Shown here in pieces: positions 27,721 through 39,125 of a DNA stretch of 64,000 nucleotides. Every line of letters starts with the position of its first letter. Position 1 is the first letter of the stretch. Origin of the DNA: Holophagae bacterium. GTDB taxonomy: Bacteria > Acidobacteriota > Thermoanaerobaculia > Thermoanaerobaculales > Thermoanaerobaculaceae. The stretch covers positions 1 through 64,000 of the forward strand of contig JAAYVZ010000167.1 of assembly GCA_012516935.1 (NCBI GenBank), given 5' to 3'. Under the pieces are notes generated by a model. It was not told the origin of the DNA and did no database searches. It worked only from the letters and a program-made list of their open reading frames with translations. Position numbers and translations under genes: made by a program.

Positions 27721-30443
27721 TGTCAGCTGAGCCGTCATCCCTTGCCGCTGTCGCCGTCCCTCGAACGCGGGTCGGAGGCCTTCGTCTTGAGCGTCTCTTC
27801 TCGGACGGCGTGCGCCATCCGTACGAGCTCACACGATGGGAGCGACGTGCGGCAAGGATCACTGGCAGCGACGGCTCGATAGTGTTCGAGCAGGCCGATG
27901 TCGAGGTGCCAGAATCCTGGTCGCAGACCGCAACCAACATCGTGGCGCAGAAGTATTTCCACGGTCGAATCGGGACCCCCGAGCGCGAGGCCTCGGTGCG
28001 CGATCTCGTAACCCGGGTGGTGGGAACCCTCGGACGCTGGGGTCGTGAAGGTGGGTACTTCGCGGACGAGGAGTCGGCACTGATCTTCGAGTGGGAGCTC
28101 GCCCACCTGCTGATCAACCAGATGGCGTCGTTCAACTCACCGGTGTGGTTCAACGTCGGTATCGAACCCAGGCCTCAGTGCTCGGCTTGCTTCATCAACT
28201 CGGTGCAGGACTCGATGGAGTCGATTCTCGATCTGGCGAAGACCGAAGGCATGCTCTTCAAGTTTGGCTCGGGGACCGGCTCGAACCTCTCGTCCCTTCG
28301 CTCCTCGAGGGAGCCTCTGGCCGGCGGTGGTACGGCCTCGGGCCCGGTATCGTTCATGCGCGGGTTCGACTCCTTCGCCGGTGTGATCAAGTCCGGTGGC
28401 AAGACCCGACGTGCTGCAAAGATGGTCATTCTCAACGTCGATCATCCGGATATTGTGCAGTTCATCACCTGTAAAGCGGATGAGGAGAAGAAGGCGCACG
28501 TTCTCATCGCGGCTGGCTATCCGGCCTCGTTTGACCAGGAAGGTGGCGCCTATGAGTCGATCCAGTATCAGAACGCCAACCACTCTGTCCGAGTGACCGA
28601 CGAGTTCATGCGCGCTGTCGAGGACGATGGCTGGTGGGAGACGCGGACCGTGCGAGGGAGAGATATCGCCGGACGCTATCGGGCCCGCGAGATCATGCGC
28701 GTGATGGCGGAGTCGACCTGGGTGTGCGGCGACCCCGGAATTCAGTTCGACACCACGGTCAACCGCTGGCACACCTGCAAGGTCACCGGTCGGATCAACG
28801 CCTCGAACCCCTGCTCGGAGTACATGTTCCTCGACGACTCAGCATGCAACCTGGCGTCGCTGAACCTGTTGCGCTTCGTTGGCGAGGACGGCGCGTTCCG
28901 CTGTCGCGAGCTGCGCCAGGCCGTCGACATCATGATCCTGGCCCAGGAGATCATCATCGACTTCGCCCACTATCCCACGGCCAAGATCGCGGCGAACTCA
29001 CACGAGTTTCGGCCGCTCGGCCTGGGCTTCGCCAACCTCGGCGCGCTACTCATGACCGAGGGGCTGCCGTACGACTCAGCCGAGGGTCGAGCGCTCGCCG
29101 CTGCCATCACGGCCTTGATGTGCGGCGAGGCATACCGGCAGTCGGCCCGGATCGCTGACGCCATGGGCCCGTTCCCGGGGTTTTCCGTCAACCGCGAGCC
29201 GATGCTCGAGGTGATCGAGATGCACCGCAGCGCCGCGCACCGCCTCCCGACCCGCGGCATTCCGGCCGAGCTGCGCCTGCAGGCAACCGCGGCGTGGGAC
29301 GAGGCGCTCGAGCTCGGCAGAGTGGCCGGTTACCGCAACGCCCAGGTCACCGTGCTGGCACCTACCGGCACGATCGGCTTCATGATGGACTGTGACACGA
29401 CCGGCATCGAGCCCGATCTGGCCCTCCTCAAGGTCAAGCGTCTGGTCGGCGGCGGCTCGCTCAGGATCGTCAACCAAAGCGTCACCGACGCGCTCACGAG
29501 GCTCGGGTACGACGAGCCGACGCGCACCGGCATCGTCAAGCACCTCAACGACACCGGCACGATCGAAGGCGCCCCGGGGCTACTGGACGCCCACCTACCC
29601 GTGTTCGATTGTGCCTTCAAAGCGGTGAACGGCAGCCGCTTCATCTCGCCGGGTGGGCACCTACGGATGATGGCTGCCGTGCAGCCGTTTCTTTCGGGCG
29701 CGATCTCCAAGACCGTCAACGTACCGGAAGAGACGACGGTGGACGAGATCGCCAAGCTATTCGTGGAGGGCTGGAAGCTGGGGCTCAAGGCGGTGGCGGT
29801 TTACCGGGACAATTGCAAAGGCTCGCAACCTCTGGCAGCGGCCGGCGACACGTCGGTCGTGGCCGATTTCCAGCCCACGCGGCGCAAGCTTCCTGATGAG
29901 CGCGTGGCGAAAACGCACAAGTTCTCGGTCGAAGGCCAGGAGGGTTACGTCACCGTCGGTCTGTACGAAGACGGCACGCCGGGCGAGCTCTTCATCACCA
30001 TGGCCAAGGAAGGATCCACGCTCTCCGGGGTGATGGACGCCTTCGCCACCGCGATCTCCCTCACCCTGCAGTACGGCGTGCCGCTGGAGTTTCTGGTCAA
30101 CAAGTTCTCCCACGTCCGCTTCGAACCCGCCGGGTGGACCAACAACCCCCAGATTCCCTACGCCAAATCGATCATCGACTACATCTTCCGCTGGCTGGCG
30201 GCGAAGTTTCTGGCACCCGAAGAGCAGGCGGCGGTGGGCGTGCAGCCCCTGCCGACGGAGGAGAGCAAGCCGGCGCCATCACCCCAGCCCCGGCAGGCGA
30301 CCCTGCCCCTGGGCGGAGGCAACCCTCAGCTCTTCATCAATCAAGCTGACGCCCCTCCCTGCCCCACGTGCGGGATGGTGATGGTGCGTAGTGGCGCGTG
30401 TTACAAGTGTCTCAACGATGGCACCGTGTACGGCTGTAGCTGA
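27721..30443 (+). CDS. nrdJ: Vitamin B12-dependent (class II) ribonucleoside-diphosphate reductase
   Basis: NrdJ makes deoxyribonucleotides using adenosylcobalamin, independent of oxygen. The 906-residue protein contains PQCSACFINSVQDSM (first active-site cysteine), NPCSEYMFLDDSACNLASLNLLRF (catalytic cysteine region), PTGTIGFMMDCDTTGIEPD and a C-terminal redox/zinc tail CPTCGMVMVRSGACYKCLNDG. The DCDTTGIEP and long C-terminal zinc tail are typical of the large monomeric NrdJ. ATG 27721 follows GGAGGAG. No cobalamin riboswitch box is visible in the leader. No NrdAB genes or nrdR are in the window. Confidence 0.95.
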
Positions 30444-30566
30444 TCCCCTGCCCACCCCGAGGCGAACGCGACGAGAGGACAGGACCCAGGCTTTGCTGGA
30501 CCGCGCCCGCCAGCAGCGGCAGGTCGGGCCGGGGAAATGCGCTACACTCCCTGCCGGAGGTGCGAC

Positions 30567-30674
30567 ATGCCGGTGTGGGTGTGCCAGAAGTGCAAGACCG
30601 AGGTGGACGCGCGCTGCCGACCAGGCAAGTGCCCCAAGTGCGGGGCCGCGAAGGAGACGTTTGCCAAGAAGTAG
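30567..30674 (+). CDS. Rubredoxin-like zinc-ribbon microprotein, 35 residues
   Basis: ATG 30567 (MPVWVCQKCKTEVDARCRPGKCPKCGAAKETFAKK, given here in parts: CQKC at residues 6-9 and CPKC at 22-25) encodes two CxxC knuckles that would bind one zinc or iron. This is the short rubredoxin-like type with an RCxPxKCPKC core. CCGGAGG lies 7 nt upstream of the ATG, and TACACT at 30543-30548 is a possible -10. It follows nrdJ by 124 nt. The exact role is unknown. Such ribbons often act as small structural or electron-transfer proteins. Confidence 0.75.
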   Translation: MPVWVCQKCKTEVDARCRPGKCPKCGAAKETFAKK

Positions 30675-30730
30675 CGGGTGAGCACCTCCAGGCGGCCTGC
30701 AAGATCTCGCGTTGCCGCTGGTTGCGGCGG

Positions 30731-31288
30731 CTAGCTCTGGCCGAGCAGCCCCTGTTTGAGGCGCGAGTCGGCTGGTTTTTGTCCGAGCCATACGGCGAAC
30801 AGAGCATCGGCGAAGTCCTTGCCGTCCGATCTCCCCAGCTCCTTGCCGTTGATCACCAGCGTCGTGCCGTTGCCGGGCACATACGTCATGACGGCGCGAT
30901 CTCCAGCCCGCATGCTGGGCCATAGCGCGCAGAAGGCGTCCAGACGCGCCTGCAGCGTCGACAAGGAGGCAGCGGAGTTGTTGGCGAACCCCTCGCGAAA
31001 CGCCTCCGTCACCTTGGCAGCCTCGACCTCCTTGTACACGAACTGCATGATCATCTGGCGGGGCTCATCGGCGGCCAGGATGGCGGCCGGGTCGGCGTTG
31101 GGAGCCGGCAGGTAAAGACCGCCCACGTAGACCTTGATGATCACCTTCTTGCGGATCCCGACCCCGTTGAGCTTGAGGGTCGATCCCGCTACCTGAACCG
31201 AGTCGGGCAGGCTCACGCCAGCCAACTCGACGGCTCCGACACCGACGGCGCTCGCAAATGAGAGAAGAAACACTCCGGCAACTCGCAT
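30731..31288 (-). CDS. Secreted chalcone isomerase-like protein
   Basis: The 185-residue protein starts with a signal peptide (RVAGVFLLSFASAVGVGAVE). The mature part matches the bacterial chalcone-isomerase-like fold: GVSLPDSVQVAGSTLKLNGVGIRKKVIIKVYVGGLYLP, PRQMIMQFVYKEVEAAKVTEAFREGF, and DRAVMTYVPGNGTTLVINGKELG followed by FADALFAVWLGQKP. These domains occur in bacteria without flavonoids, and their role is thought to be lipid or fatty-acid binding rather than chalcone isomerisation. GGGAGGT precedes ATG 31288. It is 66 nt beyond the end of the decarboxylase operon and could be its last gene. Confidence 0.8.
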   Translation of the reverse strand: MRVAGVFLLSFASAVGVGAVELAGVSLPDSVQVAGSTLKLNGVGIRKKVIIKVYVGGLYLPAPNADPAAILAADEPRQMIMQFVYKEVEAAKVTEAFREGFANNSAASLSTLQARLDAFCALWPSMRAGDRAVMTYVPGNGTTLVINGKELGRSDGKDFADALFAVWLGQKPADSRLKQGLLGQS

Positions 31289-31353
31289 CGTCGTACCTCC
31301 CGGGCACGACAGGGCAGGGTCAAGCGTGAGCGCTAACCCACCCTGTCATGACC

Positions 31354-32472
31354 CTATCTCAGCAGCGCCAGCAGCGACCCTGCGGCTATCGCCGTGCCGA
31401 TCACGCCGGCGACGTTCGGCCCCATCGCATACATCAGAAGGTAGTTGTCTGGATCGGCCTCCTGGCCGAGGTTGTGGGCGACGCGGGCTGCCATGGGCAC
31501 CGCGGAAACGCCGGCCGCACCGATGAGCGGGTTGACCGGGCTGCCCGGCATGCGTGCCATGACCTTGCCAAGCAACACGCCGCCCGCGGTCGAGAACGCA
31601 AAAGCGAGACAGCCGAGGACCAGGATCTTGATCGTCCCGAGCTTGAGGAACGAGTTGCCGTCCATGGTCACACCGACGCACAGCCCGAGCACGATCGTGA
31701 TGAGGTTGATCAGCTCGTTTTGAGCCGAGCGCGTGAGCCGTTCGGTGACCCCGCACTCACGCAGGAGGTTGCCGAACATGAGCAGCCCGATGAGTGCCGT
31801 TGCGGCCGGTACCAATAGGGCGCCGACCACGGTGACGACGATCGGGAACAAGATGCGGAGCCAGCGGGGCGGGTTGAGGTCGCCGGTCATGCGGATCTTG
31901 CGCTCGCGTTCGGTGGTGAGAGCCCGCATGATGGGCGGCTGGATGAGAGGAACCAAAGCCATGTAGGAGTACGCGGACACGGCGATGGGTCCGAGCAGGT
32001 GCGGTGCCAGCTTCATGGTGAGGTAGATCGAGGTCGGGCCATCGGCGCCGCCGATGATACCGATCGACGCCGCCTCCGGCAGCGAGAACCCCATCAGGTG
32101 AGCGAAGAAGAACGCGGCGAAAACCCCGAGCTGGGCCGCGGCACCGAGAACCAGGGTTTTCGGATTCCCCAGCAAGGGGCCGAAGTCCGTGAGCGCCCCG
32201 AGGCCCAGGAAGATGAGCGGCGGAAAGATCTCGAGCCTCAGACCGAAGAGCAAGTAGTAAAACAGCCCGCCCATTTCCTCGCCATGTGGGGGTGTCGTCA
32301 AGCCGTTGAGCGGCAGGTTGGCCATGAGGGCGCCAAAAGCGATCGGGACCAGCAGCAGGGGCTCGAAACCACGGACGATCGCCAGGTAGAGCAGAACGCC
32401 GGCTACCGCCAGCATCGCGCTCTGCTGCCACGTCATGTGGAGCAGCCCGGTGGACTGCAGGAGAGCGTCCAC
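31354..32472 (-). CDS. Na+-translocating decarboxylase, beta subunit (OadB/MmdB/GcdB type)
   Basis: The beta subunit decarboxylates carboxybiotin and drives two Na+ ions out through the membrane. The 372-residue protein has about eleven transmembrane segments and the signature SIGIIGGADGPTSIYLTMKLAP (the key aspartate in GGADGPT). The C-terminal region GAAGVSAVPMAARVAHNLGQEADPDNYLLMYAMGPNVAGVIGTA also fits the family. GTG 32472 is preceded by GGAGGACTGA, where TGA is the stop of the biotin carrier gene. Substrate class cannot be read from this subunit; the alpha subunit points to methylmalonyl-CoA. Confidence 0.92.
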   Translation of the reverse strand: MDALLQSTGLLHMTWQQSAMLAVAGVLLYLAIVRGFEPLLLVPIAFGALMANLPLNGLTTPPHGEEMGGLFYYLLFGLRLEIFPPLIFLGLGALTDFGPLLGNPKTLVLGAAAQLGVFAAFFFAHLMGFSLPEAASIGIIGGADGPTSIYLTMKLAPHLLGPIAVSAYSYMALVPLIQPPIMRALTTERERKIRMTGDLNPPRWLRILFPIVVTVVGALLVPAATALIGLLMFGNLLRECGVTERLTRSAQNELINLITIVLGLCVGVTMDGNSFLKLGTIKILVLGCLAFAFSTAGGVLLGKVMARMPGSPVNPLIGAAGVSAVPMAARVAHNLGQEADPDNYLLMYAMGPNVAGVIGTAIAAGSLLALLR

Positions 32473-32473
32473 C

Positions 32474-32887
32474 TCAGTCCTCCGGACGGTACCGCAGCAG
32501 GACCTGCCCCACCTGCACCGTGTCGCCGACCGCGACCTCGACCGCGGCCACGGTGCCGCTGCGGGGCGCGTAGATGTAGGTGTCCATCTTCATGGCGTCG
32601 AGCAAGAACGCGGGCGCCTTGGCGTCGATGCGCTTGCCCGGCTCCACGAAGACCTTCTGCACGGTGCCGGCGATGGGGGAGGCGATGGAGTTGGCCTCAC
32701 TCGTGCCCGCTGATTTGGTTGGGGACGTCGCCATGGGTGTGGCTGCGGTTGGTTGGCGGACCGGCGCCACGGGTGGAACGACGGGATTGACGAACCCAGC
32801 GCCGGTGACGACCTGCTCGTCGTCTTCGAGGACCTGCACTGTGACGTCGTAGACCATGTTGTTCACGGTGATGCGCAGCTTTTTCAT
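32474..32887 (-). CDS. Biotin carrier subunit of the Na+ pump decarboxylase
   Basis: The 137-residue protein carries the biotin that shuttles CO2 between the carboxyltransferase and the membrane subunit. It has a small N-terminal strand region (MKKLRITVNNMVYDVTVQVLE), a Pro/Ala/Thr-rich flexible linker at about 43-70 and a biotinyl domain with the motif LLDAMKMDTYIYAP. The modified lysine lies in AMKM. ATG 32887 has GAAGGAA upstream and overlaps the stop of the gamma subunit gene (ATGA). A longer frame from 32944 is rejected because it lies wholly inside that gene. Confidence 0.92.
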   Translation of the reverse strand: MKKLRITVNNMVYDVTVQVLEDDEQVVTGAGFVNPVVPPVAPVRQPTAATPMATSPTKSAGTSEANSIASPIAGTVQKVFVEPGKRIDAKAPAFLLDAMKMDTYIYAPRSGTVAAVEVAVGDTVQVGQVLLRYRPED

Positions 32888-33189
32888 TTCCTTCGCTCCA
32901 CTCGATGAGAAACCATGATGTCCATGCGTCCGGCGCGAGACCACAGCTCGCTGGCGTGTTCGCGGTGGATGTGCACCCGGTGGACCCGCACCGCTCGCCC
33001 CAGGGCCTCGGCGGCCGCGGCCGCGAGCACGGCTACCAACTGGGGATCGGTGTCCTGGTCACCTCCGAGCGCCGGTCCGGTGCGCCGACGACCGGCGGTC
33101 CGCATAGCGAACAGCACGAGGGTCAACAGACCCATGCCGACGAAGACCATGGAGAAGGCAACGACGAAGACCTTCAGCGCGTCGAGCAT
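32884..33189 (-). CDS. Na+ pump decarboxylase gamma subunit (OadG/MmdD-like)
   Basis: The 101-residue protein has one N-terminal transmembrane helix (ALKVFVVAFSMVFVGMGLLTLVLFAM) and a soluble basic tail. It sits in the standard slot between the carboxyltransferase and the biotin carrier. Gamma subunits assemble the complex and may bind zinc; the tail here has histidines (HRVHIHREH) that could do so. Sequence conservation in this family is weak, so context carries the call. Confidence 0.8.
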   Translation of the reverse strand: MLDALKVFVVAFSMVFVGMGLLTLVLFAMRTAGRRRTGPALGGDQDTDPQLVAVLAAAAAEALGRAVRVHRVHIHREHASELWSRAGRMDIMVSHRVERRK

Positions 33190-33196
33190 GGCAGCC

Positions 33197-34732
<1,536 letters not shown>

Positions 34733-34763
34733 GGGGGCCTCCGGCGCTCACTCGCCGGCGGCA

Positions 34764-34792
34764 AGCATACACGCCGCGGGTAGACGACTCAA
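34764..34792 (-). promoter_or_regulatory. Promoter of the Na+ pump decarboxylase operon
   Basis: On the minus strand TTGAGT (34792-34787), a 17-nt spacer and TATGCT (34769-34764) give a near-consensus sigma70 site about 30 nt before mmdA. It lies beside the divergent ggt promoter. Confidence 0.6.
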
Positions 34793-34809
34793 ACCCAACC
34801 ACGCCGGCG

Positions 34810-34825
34810 TACACTCCGCTCCATG
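34810..34825 (+). promoter_or_regulatory. -10 box TACACT with ATG 7 nt downstream (ggt)
   Basis: TACACT (34810-34815), then 7 nt, then ATG 34823. No Shine-Dalgarno and no clear -35. Leaderless layout as at rsgA, amrS and others. Confidence 0.5.
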
Positions 34826-36565
34826 AAAGCCCACCGATGTCCTCGTGCGCTGGCTATCCTGCCCACCCTGCTCGCCCTTGTGGGAGGAGCGTGGAGCGAT
34901 GGCTGGGCGAGTTCGGCCGGGGCCGTGGCCAGTGCGGCGCCGGCGGCCACGGCGGCCGGGATGGAGGTGCTCGCCTCCGGCGGCAACGCGACCGATGCCG
35001 CGGTGGCGACGGCCTTGGCGTTGGCCGTTGTCCACCCCGTGGCGGGCAACCTCGGGGGCGGTGGGTTCGCTGTCGTGCGGATGGGCGAAACCGTGGCCGC
35101 ACTGGACTTCCGTGAGACGGCCCCGTCCGCGGCGTGGCGGGAGATGTATCTCGACGCGAGCGGGGCTCCCCGTCCGGAGGCCTCGCTCGTCGGTGGGTTG
35201 GCGGTGGGCGTGCCGGGCTCGCCGGGAGGGTACTTCGAGCTGCATCGCCGCTTCGGGAGGCTGCCGTGGGAGCAGGTCGTCGCGCCTGCGATCCGGCTGG
35301 CCGAGGGGTTCACCGTGACCTCCCGCCTGGCGTCCGATCTCGAGAGCGAGAAGGCTCTGCTCGCCCGCTTCGCTGCGAGCGCGCGGGTGTGGCTGCCTGG
35401 CGGGACGCCACCGCGGGTCGGCTCCACCATGCGGCTCCCCCGCCTGGCGGCGGTGCTGCGCGCCTACGCCGCGGAGGGCCCCGGGGCGGTCACCGCAGGA
35501 ACCCGAGCAGAGGCCCTCGTTGCGGCGGTTCGGGCGCACGGGGGCATCATGACCGTAGCCGATGTCGCCAGTTACCGCCCCGTGTGGCGGGAACCCCTGC
35601 GGTTCCGGGCGTTCGGCTGGGAGCTCGCCGGAATGCCGCTGCCGTCGTCCGGCGGCATCATCATGGCGCAAACGCTCGGCTTGCTCGAGCGAGTCGGGTG
35701 GGCCCGGCAACCGGCGGGCTCGGTGCAGCGGCTCCACCTTCTCGCGGAGAGCTGGCGGCGGGCGTTCGCGGACCGCTTTCTCCTCGGTGACCCTGCCTCC
35801 ACGCGGGCTGCTACCGAGCATCTGCTGGCCTCCGCCTGGCTGGATCGCCGCGCGGCTGAGATCGATCCCAACCACGCCTCGCCCTCGACGATGGTGCGGC
35901 CGTGGACACCCGGGCCCGAGGAGGCGCCGGAGACGACCCACCTCTCGGTGGTGGACGGTGAGGGCAACGCGGTCGCCCTCACCACCACGCTCAACGGCTC
36001 GTTCGGGTCGGGGTTGCTGGTACCGGAGCTGGAAATCCTGCTCAACAACGAGATGGACGATTTTGCCACCGCACCGGGGCGGGCGAACCAGTACGGGTTG
36101 GTACAGGGTGAGGCCAACGCCGTGGCTCCCGGCCGGCGCATGCTCTCCTCGATGACGCCGACGTTGGCCTGGCGCGGCGTGGAGATCGTGGCGATCGGGT
36201 CGCCCGGCGGCTCGCGGATCCCCACGGCGACCACACAGGTACTGCTGGCCGTGCTGGTGGACGGGGCTCCACTCGAGGTCGCCGTGGCGCAGCCTCGCAT
36301 CCACCACCAGTGGATGCCGGACGAGGTGCTGTGCGAAGACGGCGAGGCAAGCCTCCAAGCGGCGCTCATCCGGCTCGGGCACCGCGTGCAGGTGCGCCCG
36401 CGGCTCGGCGAGGTTCATGCCGTCCGGCGGCGCGGAAACGGCAGCCTGGAGGCGGGCGCCGACCCACGAGGGCCGGGAACGGCCGCAGTTTTACCGGCGC
36501 GCCTGCTCGAGTCAGCGGGGCGGCCAAACCCGATTCCGTCGCGACGGTCTGAGCGGCTGGAGTAG
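34823..36565 (+). CDS. ggt: Gamma-glutamyltransferase (periplasmic)
   Basis: Ggt cleaves glutathione and gamma-glutamyl peptides after self-processing into two chains. The 580-residue precursor has a signal peptide (CPRALAILPTLLALVGGAWSDGWA), ASGGNATDAAVATALALAVVHPVAGNLGGGGF, and the autoprocessing threonine in PEETTHLSVVDGEGNAVALTTTLN at about residue 375. GSPGGSRIPTATTQVLL closes the small-subunit site. Length matches the family. The ATG at 34823 sits 7 nt behind TACACT without a ribosome site. The stop TAG 36563-36565 is also the first half of a TAGAAT box that may serve glgP. Confidence 0.92.
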   Translation: MKAHRCPRALAILPTLLALVGGAWSDGWASSAGAVASAAPAATAAGMEVLASGGNATDAAVATALALAVVHPVAGNLGGGGFAVVRMGETVAALDFRETAPSAAWREMYLDASGAPRPEASLVGGLAVGVPGSPGGYFELHRRFGRLPWEQVVAPAIRLAEGFTVTSRLASDLESEKALLARFAASARVWLPGGTPPRVGSTMRLPRLAAVLRAYAAEGPGAVTAGTRAEALVAAVRAHGGIMTVADVASYRPVWREPLRFRAFGWELAGMPLPSSGGIIMAQTLGLLERVGWARQPAGSVQRLHLLAESWRRAFADRFLLGDPASTRAATEHLLASAWLDRRAAEIDPNHASPSTMVRPWTPGPEEAPETTHLSVVDGEGNAVALTTTLNGSFGSGLLVPELEILLNNEMDDFATAPGRANQYGLVQGEANAVAPGRRMLSSMTPTLAWRGVEIVAIGSPGGSRIPTATTQVLLAVLVDGAPLEVAVAQPRIHHQWMPDEVLCEDGEASLQAALIRLGHRVQVRPRLGEVHAVRRRGNGSLEAGADPRGPGTAAVLPARLLESAGRPNPIPSRRSERLE

Positions 36566-36568
36566 AAT
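36563..36568 (+). promoter_or_regulatory. -10-like TAGAAT built on the ggt stop codon, upstream of glgP
   Basis: TAGAAT (36563-36568) lies 46 nt before the glgP TTG. The -35 region is weak. If active it separates glgP transcription from ggt. Confidence 0.35.
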
Positions 36569-36614
36569 TGGCCGTCCGCCGTCGGCTCTGGCGGAGCTGG
36601 TGAGGAGCCCTGGA

Positions 36615-39092
36615 TTGGCCACAGCGGTCCACGAGCACGAAACCCAAACCGAGCTGTTCCGCGAGCGCTTCCTCTTCAACCTGCGGTACATCCGCGGTCT
36701 GGAGCTGGGCGAGGCCAAGCCAGCCGACTACCTGGCTGCCCTGCAGCTCACGATCAGGGAGCAGCTCATCAACCGAGCGGTGCTGACGCAGCAGGTGTAC
36801 GCAAAGCGGCGGCCGAAAACCGTCCACTACCTGTCGATGGAGTACCTCATGGGGCGGTTGGTGGAGAACAACCTCATCTCCACCGAGCTGCGGGAGATCG
36901 CCGCACGGGCCCTGGGCGAGATGGGGCTCGACCTCGACCGCATCGTTGACGAAGAGCCCGACCCGGGGCTCGGCAACGGCGGACTGGGGCGGCTCGCTGC
37001 CTGCTTCATCGAGTCGTTGGCGACCCTCGACTACCCGGCGTTCGCGTACGGACTCCGGTACGACTTCGGGATCTTTCGTCAGGAGCTCGCGGAAGGCTGG
37101 CAGCGCGAGGTTCCCGACACGTGGCTCAAACGTGGGTACGCGTGGGAGATTTGTCGGCCGGACCTGATGGTGCCGGTGCCGATCGGCGGCCACCTTGAGC
37201 TGGAGCCGGACCAGGAAGGGTCTCCGACGGCCCGCTGGATGCACGCCCGGATGCTGCACGGCGTGCCGTACGACGTGTTGGTCGCTGGCTTCGGGACCGC
37301 GACCGTCTCCGTGCTGCGGCTGTGGAAGGCCGAGGCGCCGGACGAGTTCGATTTCGCGATCTTCTCGCAGGGTGATTTCCTGCGGGCAGTAGCTGGCCGT
37401 GAGCGGGCGGAGGCAATCACGCGCGTGCTGTACCCGTCGGATGAGGCGGAAGCCGGCCGCGAGCTGCGCCTGACCCAGGAGTACTTCCTCGTTGCCTGCG
37501 CGGTGCGCGACGTCGTGCGTCGCTTCCGCAACCTTTTCGGCGAGAGCTGGGAGCTGTTCCCGGACAAGGTGGCGTTCCAGCTCAACGACACCCATCCGGC
37601 GCTGACCGTGGCTGAGCTCATGCGCTTCTTCGTCGACGAGGCAGGGCTCGCCTGGGACCGCGCCTGGCGGCTCACCCGGGCCTCGTGTGCGTACACCAAC
37701 CACACACTGCTTCCGGAGGCGCTCGAGACGTGGCCGGTCTGGCTCATGCAGCGCCTCATTCCCCGCCACGTGCAGATCATCTACGACATCAACAAGCGGT
37801 TCCTCGACAAGGTCACCGCCACCTATCCCGGCGACGTCGAGCGGGTTCGTCGCGTCTCGTTGGTCCAGGAAGACGGCGACCGCCGCTTCCGCATGGCGCA
37901 CTTGGCAATCGTTGGCTCGCACCGCGTCAACGGTGTCGCCAAGCTTCACACCGCGCTCCTCAAAGAGCATGTGGTGAGAGATTTCGCCGAAATGTGGCCG
38001 GAGCGCTTCGTATCGATTACCAACGGTATCACGCCGCGGCGTTGGCTGCTGGCCTGCAACCCGCGGCTTTCGAAGGCGATCTCGGCCCGCATCGGCGACG
38101 GGTGGACGCGGGACTTGGAAAGGCTCGACCAGCTCCTGCGCTTCGCTGACTCAGCCGAGTTCCAGGACGAGTTCCTGGCCATCAAGCGAGCCAACAAGGT
38201 CGACCTTGCCGGCCGTCTCGAGTCGTTGTGCGGCATCAAGGTCAACCCAGACTCGCTGTTCGATGTGCAGGTGAAGCGGTTGCACGAGTACAAGCGACAG
38301 CTTCTCAACGCGATGCATATTATAGCCTTGTACCTGCGGCTGAGGGCCGACCCGGGTCTCGATCTGGTTCCCAGGACCTTCGTCTTCGGAGCCAAGGCCG
38401 CGCCGTCCTACCGCATGGCCAAGCTGGTCATCAAGCTCATCAACGCGGTAGCTGACGTGGTCAACAACGATGCGGTCGTGGACGGTCGCCTGAAGGTCGT
38501 GTTCGTGCCTGACTACCGCGTCACCCTGGCCGGTTTGGTCATCCCGGCAGCCGACCTCTCGGAGCAGATCTCGACGGCTGGCATGGAAGCCTCGGGCACG
38601 GGCAACATGAAGATGGCCCTCAACGGCGCGCTCACGATCGGTACCCTCGACGGAGCCAACGTGGAGATCCGGGATGCGGTCGGGGAGGACAACATCTTCA
38701 TCTTCGGCCTCGACGCGGCCCAGGTGGCACAGCTCCGGACCTCGGGGCATCACCACACGCAGGAGCTGGTCGCCGCCGATCCCGAGCTCGGGGCGGTCGT
38801 CGAGGCGATTCGCGAAGGCCTTTTCGTCGATGGCGACCGCACCCTGTTGGCCGATGTCTGGTCGGCGCTCATGGAACGGGGAGACCGCTTCATGCATCTC
38901 GCCGACTTCCGGTCCTACGTCGACGCCCAGGAACGCGTCAGCGAGACTTTCCGAAATCGTCGGCGGTGGGCCGGAATGGCGATTCGGAACGTCGCTCACA
39001 TGGGGAAATTCTCATCCGACCGAGCCATCCACGAGTACGCCCGTCTGATTTGGGACCTCCAGCCGGTGCAACCCAACGGTCATGGCCGCTGA
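36615..39092 (+). CDS. glgP: Glycogen/maltodextrin phosphorylase
   Basis: The enzyme releases glucose 1-phosphate from alpha-1,4-glucans. From TTG 36615 it has 825 residues, near the E. coli enzyme. Motifs: VHYLSMEYLMGRLVENNL, PDPGLGNGGLGRLAACFIESLATL, VAFQLNDTHPALTVAELMR, SITNGITPRRWL, and the PLP lysine in EASGTGNMKMALNGALTIGTLDGANVEI. TTG 36615 lies 7 nt after GAGGAG; an in-frame GTG at 36600 overlaps that ribosome site. No other glycogen genes are adjacent. Confidence 0.93.
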   Translation: MATAVHEHETQTELFRERFLFNLRYIRGLELGEAKPADYLAALQLTIREQLINRAVLTQQVYAKRRPKTVHYLSMEYLMGRLVENNLISTELREIAARALGEMGLDLDRIVDEEPDPGLGNGGLGRLAACFIESLATLDYPAFAYGLRYDFGIFRQELAEGWQREVPDTWLKRGYAWEICRPDLMVPVPIGGHLELEPDQEGSPTARWMHARMLHGVPYDVLVAGFGTATVSVLRLWKAEAPDEFDFAIFSQGDFLRAVAGRERAEAITRVLYPSDEAEAGRELRLTQEYFLVACAVRDVVRRFRNLFGESWELFPDKVAFQLNDTHPALTVAELMRFFVDEAGLAWDRAWRLTRASCAYTNHTLLPEALETWPVWLMQRLIPRHVQIIYDINKRFLDKVTATYPGDVERVRRVSLVQEDGDRRFRMAHLAIVGSHRVNGVAKLHTALLKEHVVRDFAEMWPERFVSITNGITPRRWLLACNPRLSKAISARIGDGWTRDLERLDQLLRFADSAEFQDEFLAIKRANKVDLAGRLESLCGIKVNPDSLFDVQVKRLHEYKRQLLNAMHIIALYLRLRADPGLDLVPRTFVFGAKAAPSYRMAKLVIKLINAVADVVNNDAVVDGRLKVVFVPDYRVTLAGLVIPAADLSEQISTAGMEASGTGNMKMALNGALTIGTLDGANVEIRDAVGEDNIFIFGLDAAQVAQLRTSGHHHTQELVAADPELGAVVEAIREGLFVDGDRTLLADVWSALMERGDRFMHLADFRSYVDAQERVSETFRNRRRWAGMAIRNVAHMGKFSSDRAIHEYARLIWDLQPVQPNGHGR

Positions 39093-39125
39093 CGCGCCGG
39101 CGGCTGCCTCGAAGCGGTCAGGAGC

